From Buttiauxella gaviniae (lineage in GTDB: Bacteria > Pseudomonadota > Gammaproteobacteria > Enterobacterales > Enterobacteriaceae): a stretch of 64,000 nucleotides of DNA. The stretch covers positions 248,001 through 312,000 of the forward strand of contig NZ_JBFMVT010000002.1 of the NCBI RefSeq assembly GCF_040786275.1, read 5' to 3'. The position numbers and the translations under genes were made by a program. Positions 9,459 to 17,787 of this stretch are shown here, one piece after another; the stretch's first letter is position 1, and each line of letters begins with the position of its first letter. Under the pieces are notes generated by a model. That model did no database searches. It had not been told where the DNA came from and was given only the letters and a program-made list of their open reading frames with translations.

Positions 9459-10767
9459 CAAATAACTCCTGTAATTGCGCCCACGCACGTTTGCTTTGGC
9501 TGTTGAGCGGAATGCGCTCCACAAACCGCCAGTAACGTGGAATGGCTATCGGCTCAAGCCAGGCGCGGAGCGCTTCTCGCCAGAGCGATGTGCTGCTGCG
9601 ATCGGCATCTGACGCCACAATCACCGCACCGAGTGCAATACGATGACCACGCGTAATCGGAATGACCGCCGCCTCTTCAACGCCCGGCAAGGCCAATAAA
9701 CGGCGTTCAACTTCGCTGAGCGAGATACGTTTTTCTTCAATTTTAACAATGCGGTCACGGCGCCCCAGCAGGCGGAATGTTCCCTGCGGTGTAAACTCGA
9801 GCAAATCATCGAGCGGCCTGCATCTGTGGGAAATTAAAGGGGATTCAACCTGCCACCCTTCATCCTGCGAAATAAAACGCACAGCAGGAAATGGCTGCCA
9901 TTCAGGTGCCGGTTGTGAGTGCTGCCGCCATGCAAGCACCCCGGTTTCGGTGGTGCCATAAATTTCTGATACCGGCGTTTTCAGCCATGCCAGCACCCGT
10001 TCTGCGGTGTCGTCATCCAGTTTTCCGGCAGCAGAAACCACACGGGTCACCGCCGGTGGCGTAAGGTTCATATCCAGGCGCTTTAAAAATGCCGGGCTGC
10101 TGATAAACAACAAGGGGGGCCCCGAGTGTGCGCCCAGTTGTTCAGGGAAATGAATCATCGCCGCATCCGTCGGCAAGCCCAGCGCCATCGGCAACATTAT
10201 CCGGAAAGTAAAACCATACAGATGCTGATGCGACACCGACCCCACCACCCGGCAATCGCCCAGGCTTTCGCCCCAAAGCTCCGCCAGCCAGGCAATCTCT
10301 TCATCAAGCGCACGCACTGATTTAAATATTTGGGCCGGTTCACCGGTTGAGCCGGAGGTAAAGAGCACCACGCCTGCATTCGCTGGAACAGGTGCAAACG
10401 GCTCAATAGCCGTATACGCCAGGCGTTGCGGGTTAATGACCGGACAAGTGAGATTCAGCGCGGAGTCGCTTATCACGCCATAAAAATGGTGTTGTTGTTC
10501 GCGCAACTGAGCTTCCCGGCTGTGACCAGGCATCACCGGCGTTTTGCCCGCGTGCAGCGTTGCCAGAAGTGCCGCAATGAACGTATATCCGTTGTCAAAA
10601 CAGAGCGCCCAACGCTCGCCAGGCTGCACCTTTAGCCAGGCATAAATTCGCTGCACGTCATTAATTAAATCAGCCTGCGTAAATTCATGCCCACCGTTAA
10701 ACGCCACAACCTGTTGCGGATGGCGGCTGGCGGTAAGCCAGAGTGCGAGGGGTAAACGTTTATTCAT
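9445..10767 (-). CDS. apeH: AMP-dependent acyl ligase (ApeH), probable aryl starter loading enzyme
   Basis: ANL-superfamily adenylating enzyme of 440 residues, shorter than typical acyl-CoA synthetases. Core motifs are present: LFTSGSTGEPA (P-loop-like, about residue 132), YGTTETG (about residue 260), and LLGRRDRIVKIEEKRISL for the C-terminal hinge. In aryl polyene systems this protein activates the aromatic acid starter and loads it on an ACP. The two ACP genes lie just upstream in the operon. It overlaps apeG by 8 bp. Confidence 0.88.
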   Translation of the reverse strand: MNKRLPLALWLTASRHPQQVVAFNGGHEFTQADLINDVQRIYAWLKVQPGERWALCFDNGYTFIAALLATLHAGKTPVMPGHSREAQLREQQHHFYGVISDSALNLTCPVINPQRLAYTAIEPFAPVPANAGVVLFTSGSTGEPAQIFKSVRALDEEIAWLAELWGESLGDCRVVGSVSHQHLYGFTFRIMLPMALGLPTDAAMIHFPEQLGAHSGPPLLFISSPAFLKRLDMNLTPPAVTRVVSAAGKLDDDTAERVLAWLKTPVSEIYGTTETGVLAWRQHSQPAPEWQPFPAVRFISQDEGWQVESPLISHRCRPLDDLLEFTPQGTFRLLGRRDRIVKIEEKRISLSEVERRLLALPGVEEAAVIPITRGHRIALGAVIVASDADRSSTSLWREALRAWLEPIAIPRYWRFVERIPLNSQSKRAWAQLQELFDETR

Positions 10768-11329
10768 AGCGACGCCTTACCCGCTGCCTGACAAGCCATT
10801 CGCAGGCAAACAGTAATCCCATTAATAAATAGCTCACCATCCCGTTCCACAGCGTCCACCAGTGAATGTTGCCCGCAAGGCAGGTAAACAAGGATACGGA
10901 GCCGTTAAAGAGGAAGAAAAAACACCAGATTTGAGTGACTTTGCGCGTGTAACGCACACCCTCAGGGGGGAGTTCGCCTTCACGCCAACGCGCCAGACGT
11001 TCAACAATCGTCATCCGGCTAAACAGCGACGAGCCAAATAACGTCAGCATGACGGCATTAACCACCACCGGGTACCAGAGCAGTAATTGCGCCTCACGCA
11101 TCCAGATACTGGCGATGCACAATACCGCCCCTGCAAGCGCCAGCCCTTTGAATGCGCGGCTTAATGCGCCGGTTTTACCGCGCAGCGCACAAAGACGCAG
11201 CACAAAACAGAGGGCGAGGATCGGCAATAAAATGTGTAATTCTGGATATGTGAGGGCTAACCAGACGGCAAAGGGCCAGCCGAGTACGGCTAGCCCTCCT
11301 GCGATACTGAGTGCGCGTTTTGCCAGCAC
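10760..11329 (-). CDS. apeG: Inner-membrane protein of the ape operon, COG4648-like (ApeG)
   Basis: Integral membrane protein of 189 residues. Hydrophobic stretches suggest about five transmembrane helices, and the C-terminus is very basic (VRQRVRRRYE). It starts with GTG at 11329, three bases after the ACP stop. It is conserved in aryl polyene clusters, where no enzymatic function has been assigned that I know of. It may anchor the soluble synthase enzymes at the membrane, which is inference from its position between the ACP and starter-ligase genes. Confidence 0.75.
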   Translation of the reverse strand: MLAKRALSIAGGLAVLGWPFAVWLALTYPELHILLPILALCFVLRLCALRGKTGALSRAFKGLALAGAVLCIASIWMREAQLLLWYPVVVNAVMLTLFGSSLFSRMTIVERLARWREGELPPEGVRYTRKVTQIWCFFFLFNGSVSLFTCLAGNIHWWTLWNGMVSYLLMGLLFACEWLVRQRVRRRYE

Positions 11330-11332
11330 GCT

Positions 11333-11581
11333 TTACGACTCGCTTTGTAAACGCTCAACCGCGTCTACGACATCCTGTACGGTGCGAACCGTTTTAAAAT
11401 CTTCCGGTTTGATTTTTTTACCGGTGCGTTTTTGCAGATGAACAACCATATCTACCGCATCAATGCTATCAAGGTCTAAATCTTCATAGAGACGAGATTG
11501 CGGGGTGATTTGTTCAGGAGAAAGTTCAAATAACTTAACCAGTAACCCAGTGACTTCCTGATAAATAGCTTCTTTATTCAT
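11333..11581 (-). CDS. apeF: Acyl carrier protein (ApeF)
   Basis: Four-helix acyl carrier protein of 82 residues, acidic as expected. The phosphopantetheine attachment serine lies in DLDLDSIDAVD (about residue 40). It is the second of two tandem ACPs. Aryl polyene pathways use both, and one of them carries the growing chain. The start is ATG 11581, 19 bp after the first ACP gene stops. Which of the two receives the aryl starter cannot be told from the sequence. Confidence 0.9.
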   Translation of the reverse strand: MNKEAIYQEVTGLLVKLFELSPEQITPQSRLYEDLDLDSIDAVDMVVHLQKRTGKKIKPEDFKTVRTVQDVVDAVERLQSES

Positions 11582-11600
11582 AACGTACTCGTGGTTTCAA

Positions 11601-11873
11601 TCAGGCGCTGTGCGCAGGGTTTTGACTTTTAATAAATGTGGCCAGATTCGCGACCGAGTAAAAATGTTCGCGCATCGCTTCGTTTTCAGCGGATAACACC
11701 ACACCATAACGTTTTTTAACCGCCAGGCCCAATTCCAGTGCATCAATAGAATCGAGTCCAAGACCGTCATTGCCAAATAACGCGGCCTCACTTTCAATCT
11801 CATCAACGCTTATCTCTTCAAGATTTAGCGTGTCAATAATGAGTTGTTTAATATCGGTCTCTAAGGATTCCAT
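11601..11873 (-). CDS. apeE: Acyl carrier protein (ApeE)
   Basis: Acyl carrier protein of 90 residues with the 4'-phosphopantetheine site GLGLDSIDALE (Ser about residue 41). It differs from its neighbour by a longer loop before the modified serine and a more basic helix III (KKRYGV). It lies 15 bp downstream of the acyltransferase gene. No phosphopantetheinyl transferase gene is visible in the window, so the holo form must depend on an enzyme encoded elsewhere. Confidence 0.9.
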   Translation of the reverse strand: MESLETDIKQLIIDTLNLEEISVDEIESEAALFGNDGLGLDSIDALELGLAVKKRYGVVLSAENEAMREHFYSVANLATFIKSQNPAHSA

Positions 11874-11888
11874 ATATCCATCCAGGTC

Positions 11889-12659
11889 TTAACGAGAACC
11901 AGGAACCAATTCCTGGCATAAATATTGGCTAAGACGACGCGCGGCTAACGCGGGCGCATCGTCGTGACTGGCTATAAAGCATTGGCTGTCGATCCGCTGT
12001 TTTACACTGACGGTAATCATCGGTTTGCGCTTCGGGATCTGGTACCAACGGCTCTGTTTATCCAGAAAACGCTGGTCACAGTGAATGTGCACCAGCCGCA
12101 GTTCACACCCGCTGCGCACGGCAATATTCGCCGCGCCACGCTGGATCACCAGCGGTTCCCCAGGGCGCGTGCGCGTGCCCTCCGGAAAAATAAGTATCGC
12201 CTCCCCTGCCGCCATTCTGCGCTGGCTTTCAGGCAGTAGCGTTTCCCCCTGGCTATTGACCAGATAATCCGCCGCGCGAATCACGCCGCGAAAACAGGGA
12301 TTGTTCACAAGGCTTGCTTTCACCAGGCAGCCAATATGCGGTGCCTGCGAAGCAATAAATACATAGTCCAGCAGCGTCGGGTGGTTGGCGACAATTAAAC
12401 ACCCGCGATCGGCGCGGAGCTGTTCGCTATTCTCAAAGCGGTAATCGAATACCCCAATGCCACGCCCGATGCGTAAAAATAGCCGGAAACTGGCGGCGAT
12501 ACTACGGCGCGCCATGTCCCGCCGTTGGTTATTATCCCGAACGAACAGTAACAGTAAGTTAAACCACACCAGCGAGAGCGCTAAGCCGCCGCTGCCAAAC
12601 AGAATAAACATCCCGCCCGTCATCAACACACGCCAACACCACTTGATGCGCGCGCCCAT
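11889..12659 (-). CDS. apeD: PlsC-like lysophospholipid acyltransferase (ApeD)
   Basis: Membrane-bound 1-acyl-glycerophosphate acyltransferase family protein (256 residues). It has the catalytic NHPTLLD (HX4D) and the substrate motif FPEGTRTRPG. One N-terminal hydrophobic segment (about residues 10-40) probably anchors it to the inner membrane. A longer in-frame start exists at 12728, but ATG 12659 is preferred because it overlaps the stop of the preceding gene (TGATG), a classic coupling arrangement. It may transfer the finished polyene acyl chain to a lipid anchor. Confidence 0.85.
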   Translation of the reverse strand: MGARIKWCWRVLMTGGMFILFGSGGLALSLVWFNLLLLFVRDNNQRRDMARRSIAASFRLFLRIGRGIGVFDYRFENSEQLRADRGCLIVANHPTLLDYVFIASQAPHIGCLVKASLVNNPCFRGVIRAADYLVNSQGETLLPESQRRMAAGEAILIFPEGTRTRPGEPLVIQRGAANIAVRSGCELRLVHIHCDQRFLDKQSRWYQIPKRKPMITVSVKQRIDSQCFIASHDDAPALAARRLSQYLCQELVPGSR

Positions 12660-13381
12660 CAGTGGCGACTCCAGCGCCAGACCAGACGCTCGCCCGGCAA
12701 GGTAAACGTCTGCGCCCCACTGCACCAACCGTGCAGAAATGCCAGGCTCTGCGGTAGCGCTTGCGCGGCGTGAATTGCATGCGGCGCCGTTTCACACTGC
12801 ATCTGCGTGCCCGCTTCCAGCAATAACCCCACCGCAAACGGAATATTCACCGCCTCGCCGGGAAGATGCGGATGGTAAAATTCCGGTATCAGGCCATCGA
12901 AATCTACCAATAGTACGCGCTGATACCCGGCGTGATGCAAAGACGCCACTTCTATTAGCGCCTGCGCAAAGGTGTCATATCCGGCAGAAACGGAAGATGA
13001 AACTAGCGCCTGCTTCGCCGCAATGGTGGTGTTGCCCACGGCTGAATTGTGTACCGACATCGCAAAATCCGTAGGTGAAAGGCTTTCACCTTCCGCAAGC
13101 GCGGTTAATATCCGGAAATTTCGTTCCAGTTCGCCGTGGCGGCTGGCAAAAACCAGGGCATCCACTTGATGGCGAGAGAAAACCGCTAAGGCACAATCCA
13201 CCGCAAGACGGCTGCCTGACGCCAGGCGACGCGCGGTCATCATCGGTAGATGGGTGCTTTTGGCAAGCGGGGCTGAAATATCAATCTCAGCGGGGCTTTT
13301 ACTCCATGCTTGCCAGTCATCGCTTGCAGATAAACCAGGGGCACTGGCTTGCCAGTCGATAATGTTAAACGCTAACTTCAT
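12659..13381 (-). CDS. apeC: Ketosynthase-like chain-length factor (ApeC), first gene of the ape operon
   Basis: Ketosynthase-fold protein of 240 residues, only the N-terminal half of a normal KAS. The nucleophile elbow region (SAVGNTTIAAKQ to SSVSAGYDTF) has no cysteine, so it cannot condense by itself. This matches the chain-length-factor subunits that pair with ApeO. ATG 13381 is the first coding base of the operon, and the 214 bp before it separate the gene from ymdA and must hold the operon promoter. No apeA or apeB-like gene lies upstream. Confidence 0.83.
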   Translation of the reverse strand: MKLAFNIIDWQASAPGLSASDDWQAWSKSPAEIDISAPLAKSTHLPMMTARRLASGSRLAVDCALAVFSRHQVDALVFASRHGELERNFRILTALAEGESLSPTDFAMSVHNSAVGNTTIAAKQALVSSSVSAGYDTFAQALIEVASLHHAGYQRVLLVDFDGLIPEFYHPHLPGEAVNIPFAVGLLLEAGTQMQCETAPHAIHAAQALPQSLAFLHGWCSGAQTFTLPGERLVWRWSRH

Positions 13382-13569
13382 GCTAAGTACCCGTACTCAT
13401 CTGCGACGCCCCGTCAGATATATCCTTTGGGATACACCCCGACTATAAAATAAGTCTTAATTTTGTGAGATTTTTCTAACGTTGCTTATATTTCATGCGT
13501 GTTGAATTTGCCCCGGCGCGGAATAGTAACAAAAAAGGGTAAGAAATAAATGCATGAGATAATTTCAAA
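13382..13569 (-). promoter_or_regulatory. Probable ape operon promoter region
   Basis: AT-rich non-coding stretch between ymdA and apeC. All sixteen downstream genes are packed with overlaps or gaps under 20 bp, so this is the only sizeable space for their promoter. I cannot pin -35/-10 boxes with confidence. Several TATA-like runs occur around 13440-13500. Confidence 0.5.
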
Positions 13570-13588
13570 GGCCTGCTATTCGCAGGCC
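13570..13588 (-). terminator. Hairpin after ymdA
   Basis: Perfect 7-bp stem GGCCTGC/GCAGGCC with a 5-nt loop just after the ymdA stop. On the minus strand it is followed by TTTGAAATT, a short T-tract, so it is a plausible but weak terminator. If leaky, csgBAC-ymdA transcription could run on into the ape operon. Confidence 0.5.
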
Positions 13589-13595
13589 CCGGATG

Positions 13596-13907
13596 CTAGC
13601 GGTATGTTACTTCGACGATAGCCAGTTTATGTTGGGCATCGAGATAACGAATTTGGGTAGTTTCTACGGCATTACTATGAGGTACGAAATTATTCAGCTT
13701 GTTGTAGGAAACGGTTTGTACAACGGGTTGGCCGTTTTGCGAGCATGAGAATTTAACTGACTGTTCCTGCGGCGATAAATGGCATCCCTCTTCAACTATC
13801 GCCCCCTGAAAATGAATCACACCGCTGCTGGCCTGCGCGTTCAGTAAAGGCAACATCAGAGTGAAAACGGGCAAAAGTATTGAACGTCTTAAACTTAATC
13901 TCTTCAC
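13596..13907 (-). CDS. ymdA: YmdA-like secreted protein beside curli
   Basis: Small exported protein of 103 residues with a Sec signal peptide (residues 1-26, ending AQA) and two cysteines (in EGCHLS and FSCSQN) that could form a disulfide in the periplasm. Sequence and position next to csgC match E. coli YmdA, whose function is not known to me. Start is GTG 13907 with AGGAG eight bases upstream; the nearby ATG is out of frame. It lies 111 bp after csgC on the same strand, so it may be read with csgBAC. Confidence 0.82.
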   Translation of the reverse strand: MKRLSLRRSILLPVFTLMLPLLNAQASSGVIHFQGAIVEEGCHLSPQEQSVKFSCSQNGQPVVQTVSYNKLNNFVPHSNAVETTQIRYLDAQHKLAIVEVTYR

Positions 13908-14018
13908 GCCATGAACTCCTCAACAAAATGGTACAGGGGTTATCGGCACATTGACTTCGGAACCACAGTTAAACTCTGGTAGAGAGAAGAAATAAAATCC
14001 ACATCCCGATTACATTAA

Positions 14019-14348
14019 TTAAACATGCCCCGGTGATGCCCACTGTTTTTCAAGATGAATATCTTTCCCGTCGGTTACGGTAACGCTGATGGTCACCGTA
14101 TCACCCGGCGAAAGCGTAAGGCTCATCCGGGATAATGTGGTGGGTTCATTCGCCTTAATCAGCACGCGATTACTCTGGCTACTGTTACTTTGCCCGGAAA
14201 TGCCGGAACTCAGCGCGGTGAGTTTCACTCTGCACTGGCAGTCCTGGGTAAGTGTCGCAACGGGTACGATGGTCCAGGTGTTTCCTTGCTGCTGGGTATC
14301 AAAGGTGAGCTGATTACCGAGAGCCGCAAGCAATAATAAAGTATGCAT
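14019..14348 (-). CDS. csgC: Curli assembly protein CsgC
   Basis: Periplasmic curli accessory protein of 109 residues, an Ig-like fold with a CxC motif (DCQCRVK near residue 37) as in E. coli CsgC. The family keeps CsgA soluble and blocks amyloid formation in the periplasm. The first eight residues are a short hydrophobic signal (HTLLLLAA). A longer in-frame reading begins at 14459, inside the end of csgA. ATG 14348 is correct, as GGAGGAAAG precedes it and the length matches the family. A strong hairpin lies between csgA and this gene. Confidence 0.92.
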   Translation of the reverse strand: MHTLLLLAALGNQLTFDTQQQGNTWTIVPVATLTQDCQCRVKLTALSSGISGQSNSSQSNRVLIKANEPTTLSRMSLTLSPGDTVTISVTVTDGKDIHLEKQWASPGHV

Positions 14349-14373
14349 ATTCTTTCCTCCCGATGAAAAAAAG

Positions 14374-14402
14374 AAAAACAGGGCAGCAAAGGCCCTGTTT
14401 TT
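14374..14402 (-). terminator. csgA-csgC intergenic attenuator/terminator
   Basis: Ten-bp perfect stem AAAAACAGGG/CCCTGTTTTT with a 9-nt loop in the csgA-csgC spacer, followed on the minus strand by CTTTTTTT. It has all features of an intrinsic terminator but sits inside the operon. It would lower csgC output relative to the structural subunits. Confidence 0.75.
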
Positions 14403-14421
14403 ATATAGTGCAGAATCTTGA

Positions 14422-14889
14422 TTAGTGCTGTTGAAGATTCGCCTGGTTGCCGAAACCAATTTGAGTCAGCTCAACAGAAGAGTCAGCAGCGGTCTGGTTA
14501 ACAGTGGCATTGTTGCGGTAGCCGTATTGGCTAACATCAATGGTTGAATCTTTAGCTTCCCATTGATCAAGCGTCGCGCTGTTGGAGACGCCTTTTTGCA
14601 CCAGAGTAATATCAGCGTTATCCGCGCCCTGGCCTACATCGGCAAAGTTACCACTACCATATTGTTTAATATCAGTAGTTGATTTTCTGGCATCGGCTTG
14701 CAGCGCGGTTGCCTGGTTATTAGCACCATTTTGGTACACTTTCAGAGTTGATTCTGGGGCACTATTATTGCCGCCGTTGTTGCCGCCGCCATTACCGCCA
14801 CCACCACCCCAATTAAATTGAAGATCGGATGCCATTGCACTGCTTGAAACCACCACTACTGCGATTGCTGCCATTTTGAAAAAGTTCAT
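14422..14889 (-). CDS. csgA: Major curlin subunit CsgA
   Basis: Amyloid-forming subunit of curli fibres, secreted through CsgG. It has 155 residues: a signal peptide (1-20), a glycine/asparagine-rich N-terminal tract (GGGGGNGGGNN, about 27-42) and five curlin repeats from about residue 47. Each repeat has the pattern S-x5-Q-x-G-x-x-N-x-A-x3-Q; the second repeat keeps the spacing with a shifted Gln, and the last repeat ends in GFGNQANLQQH. The Gly-rich tract is a few residues longer than in E. coli (151 residues). It lies 47 bp after csgB, as in the E. coli operon. Confidence 0.97.
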   Translation of the reverse strand: MNFFKMAAIAVVVVSSSAMASDLQFNWGGGGGNGGGNNGGNNSAPESTLKVYQNGANNQATALQADARKSTTDIKQYGSGNFADVGQGADNADITLVQKGVSNSATLDQWEAKDSTIDVSQYGYRNNATVNQTAADSSVELTQIGFGNQANLQQH

Positions 14890-14936
14890 GGTGAAACCCC
14901 CATTGTATTGAGAATGTTAGTCCAAATAGTCACGTA

Positions 14937-15392
14937 TTAACGTTGAATAACGCGTACCGCCATTTGAGACTGTTTCTGTACAACAACTGCTGTTTTCTGC
15001 GTGCCTTGTTGAATAATGCTTGCCTTATTAGCCGAGCCGTGCTGGATAATAAGTGCAGCATTACCAAACGAGTCCTGCTTAATATCTGCGTCATTGCCGT
15101 AGCCTGACTGCGAAACATAAGCAACGTTATAACTCCCTGATTGTTCGACGTTCGCACGGTTACCAGAGCCTGTCTGATTAACAACCGCTAATTGCCGGGT
15201 TCCATTTTGATCAACATTAGCACTATTGCTTTTGCCATATTGACCGACTATTGCTGCCTGATTAAATGACGCTTTGCTTAATTCATTTGTAGCAAAGTTA
15301 TATTCCGACTTTGCGAGATCAGGATTATTCGCAAATACATAACCAGGCGCACCCAGCAATGCTAACATCATAAATAACGATCTGTTTTTCAT
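14937..15392 (-). CDS. csgB: Minor curlin nucleator CsgB
   Basis: Surface nucleator that templates CsgA polymerisation, 151 residues as in E. coli. A signal peptide (1-21) is followed by five imperfect curlin repeats with QYGxxNxAxxxQ spacing (for example QYGKSNSANVDQ). The last repeat is basic and less regular (ending MAVRVIQR), typical of the membrane-associating tail of CsgB. First gene of the csgBAC operon, reading away from csgDEFG. Confidence 0.96.
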   Translation of the reverse strand: MKNRSLFMMLALLGAPGYVFANNPDLAKSEYNFATNELSKASFNQAAIVGQYGKSNSANVDQNGTRQLAVVNQTGSGNRANVEQSGSYNVAYVSQSGYGNDADIKQDSFGNAALIIQHGSANKASIIQQGTQKTAVVVQKQSQMAVRVIQR

Positions 15393-16261
15393 GTTGTCAC
15401 CCTAGACCTGGATGCAGCCATTGAAATAACTCTTCCAATTTAAACTGCCTGCAAATGTTAACGCTAGCGATGAAAGGTTATTGCTGCGTTACGGAAATGA
15501 GTATGTCTGGCGAAACATTTAAAATATCTCACCCGCACGTTGTATTTTTATATTTCCACTCATTACAAAGCATGAGAATAATAAAAAAACTCAAATACAA
15601 CAAAGGGTTCAGAATTGAGCATTTTAAAGTGAGTGGCATTTTTTAAAATCCTGACGTTAATCAAGCGTGATTTTGCCGTTTGGTTGGATTGAAAGAGTCT
15701 CCAGAGCCAATTTTTAGCGGGTGTTTGTCACGAAGATGAGTTTTCTTAAGAGAGTTGACCAGCGAGAATGTAACGGGCGTTATTTACATATGTTAAGTTT
15801 AAAACCACACTTAACAAAAAACATAAAAACCATTAAAATCAATAAAATAAAATGATTTGTATGATTTTTAAAATTGTGCAAATTATAATTCGTGTACAAC
15901 TTTCGTATTAAAACTAAATAGCCAAAAACCAATGCTGCAACATTTTAATATCTACAGTTACATTATGTAACATCTTTAACACTTGCTTTAAGATTAGTAA
16001 CCGCTAGATTGAAATCAGCAGTAACATTTTGTTTAACACATTAAGTCAAAGCGCGACTTTGCGTTATTTGACATTGATATATCCAATAGAATTTTGAATG
16101 CAGAATGAGGATAGTGATGAATCGCTACGCTATCTGCAAACAGAAATTTTATGGGTATAAAATATTCCAAACACAGCAGTGCAGCATCTATCAGTACCTC
16201 TGGTGAATTAACTTTATGTTAGTTCAGCTGTTTGATGCGCAAACTCGGATGGGGTTTCATC
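15393..16261. promoter_or_regulatory. csgB-csgD divergent control region
   Basis: AT-rich intergenic region of 869 bp between the divergent curli operons, holding both promoters. The equivalent E. coli region is about 750 bp and integrates OmpR, IHF, H-NS, RpoS and others. I see no convincing gene: the 63-codon frame at 15455-15646 lacks a good ribosome site and similarity. The last 20 bases before csgD (GATGGGGTTTCATC) match the E. coli csgD leader, so the sRNA-controlled 5'UTR is probably conserved. Confidence 0.85.
15525..15535 (-). promoter_or_regulatory. CsgD-binding motif upstream of csgB
   Basis: On the csgB strand the sequence CGGGTGAGATA matches the reported CsgD consensus CGGGKGAGNKA at every position. 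It lies about 130 bp before the csgB start, consistent with direct CsgD activation of csgBAC. Confidence 0.7.
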
Positions 16262-16927
16262 ATGTTTAATGAAGTCCACACAATGAATAGCCAGGCGTTA
16301 AATGCTCAGACTTTATTGTTGATCACTAAACCCTCGCTACAGGCTACTGCGTTATTACAGCATTTAAAGTCTTCTCTTTCTATCAATGGGAAACTCCATA
16401 ATATTCAACGTTCTCTAGAAGAAGTCGTTGGTAATGTCGTGGTGCTTTTCGATATGGTAGAAGCAGATAAAAAGCTGATTAACTACTGGCAAGATAATTT
16501 GAGCCGTAAACATAACAGCATTAAGTTGTTGTTATTAAACACCCCAGAAGAGTATCAATTCCGTGATATTGAAAACTGGCCACATATAAATGGCGTGTTT
16601 TACATGTCTGAGGAAGAACCGCGTGTGGTTGAAGGGATTCGCGGCGTGATGGCAGGTGAATGCTACTTCTCACAAAAGTTAGCCAGCTACCTGATTAATC
16701 ACTCAGGGAATTATCGCTTCAATAATGTTGAGTCATCCCTTCTGACTCACCGTGAGAAGGAAATACTTAATAAATTGCGTATTGGCGCTTCGAATATCGA
16801 AATCGCTCAGTCGTTATTTATAAGTGAAAACACGGTAAAAACGCATCTCTATAATCTTTTCAAGAAAATATCCGTCAAAAACCGCACTCAGGCGGTTTCC
16901 TGGGCTAACGATAACCTCAGGCGATAA
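16262..16927 (+). CDS. csgD: LuxR-family biofilm master regulator CsgD
   Basis: Transcription activator of curli and cellulose genes, 221 residues. The N-terminal half is an atypical receiver-like domain. The C-terminal LuxR helix-turn-helix spans about 155-215: [18 protein letters not shown], then [20 protein letters not shown] 16262 aligns with the E. coli start MFNEVH; ten more in-frame codons upstream are not needed. It carries about five extra residues near 6-12 compared with E. coli (216). First gene of csgDEFG; its stop lies 4 bp before csgE. Confidence 0.96.
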   Translation: MFNEVHTMNSQALNAQTLLLITKPSLQATALLQHLKSSLSINGKLHNIQRSLEEVVGNVVVLFDMVEADKKLINYWQDNLSRKHNSIKLLLLNTPEEYQFRDIENWPHINGVFYMSEEEPRVVEGIRGVMAGECYFSQKLASYLINHSGNYRFNNVESSLLTHREKEILNKLRIGASNIEIAQSLFISENTVKTHLYNLFKKISVKNRTQAVSWANDNLRR

Positions 16928-16931
16928 CGTG

Positions 16932-17321
16932 ATGAAACTAAAAGCTGCTTTACTGCTGGCGTCGGTTTTAGTCTGCGCCTCCGGGGGCGTACGCGCCGTT
17001 GAAGTGGAAGTCCCCGGATTATTAACGGATCACACCGTTTCTTCCGTGGGGCATGACTTCTATCGCGCCTTTAGTGACAGGTGGGAAAGCAGCTTTACCG
17101 GGAATTTAACTATAAATGAGCGACCCAGTGCTCGTTGGGGAAGCTGGATCACCATCACTGTCGATCAGGATGTCATATTTCAGGCTTTTTTATTCCCCTC
17201 TAAACGCGATTTTGACCGCAACGTCAATATTGCACTGGCTCAAACCGAAGAAGCGATCAATCGTCGGCAAATTAACAAGGCATTGTTGAGCACCGGCGAT
17301 TTAACAAGCGACGAATTTTAG
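16932..17321 (+). CDS. csgE: Curli secretion specificity factor CsgE
   Basis: Periplasmic cap that gates the CsgG channel for CsgA, 129 residues as in E. coli. Signal peptide residues 1-22 (ending GGVRA), then the conserved [16 protein letters not shown] start of the mature protein. ATG 16932 gives the family length; a GTG one codon earlier is possible. It follows csgD by four bases. Confidence 0.95.
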   Translation: MKLKAALLLASVLVCASGGVRAVEVEVPGLLTDHTVSSVGHDFYRAFSDRWESSFTGNLTINERPSARWGSWITITVDQDVIFQAFLFPSKRDFDRNVNIALAQTEEAINRRQINKALLSTGDLTSDEF

Positions 17322-17330
17322 GAGGCTGTC

Positions 17331-17747
17331 ATGCGTATCACTCATGCAGTTTTGTCTTTGCTGCTCATTTCGCCCCTTTCCTGGGGTGGAAATATGACGT
17401 TTCAGTTTGTGAACCCGAATTTTGGGGGAAACCCCAATAACGGCTCTTTTTTACTTAACTCTGCACAAGCACAAAACTCGTATACCGACCCAAGCTTTGA
17501 TGATGATTTCGGCATTGAAACACCAACCGCACTGGATAACTTCACTCAGGCAATTCAGTCGCAACTTCTTGGTGGCTTGCTAAGTAATATTAATACTGGC
17601 AAACCAGGCCGCATGGTAACCAATGATTTTATTGTCGATATCGCTAACTCTGACGGGCAGTTGCAATTAAATGTCACTGACCGAAAAACAGGGAAAACAT
17701 CCACCATCCAGGTCGCTGGCTTACAAAATAATTCCACTGATTTCTAG
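17331..17747 (+). CDS. csgF: Curli nucleation/anchoring protein CsgF
   Basis: Extracellular partner of CsgG that positions CsgB at the surface, 138 residues as in E. coli. Signal peptide 1-19, then the Asn/Gly-rich mature N-terminus [14 protein letters not shown] that plugs into the CsgG barrel in known structures. GGAGG lies 5 bp before the ATG, and the gene begins 9 bp after csgE. Confidence 0.96.
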   Translation: MRITHAVLSLLLISPLSWGGNMTFQFVNPNFGGNPNNGSFLLNSAQAQNSYTDPSFDDDFGIETPTALDNFTQAIQSQLLGGLLSNINTGKPGRMVTNDFIVDIANSDGQLQLNVTDRKTGKTSTIQVAGLQNNSTDF

Positions 17748-17787
17748 TGGGAATTAAATAATCAAAAAGTATTTAAGGATAAACATC

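Noticed and set aside
15455-15646. 63-codon plus-strand frame in the csgB-csgD region
   Set aside because: No good ribosome site, overlaps the CsgD site, and no recognisable protein features.
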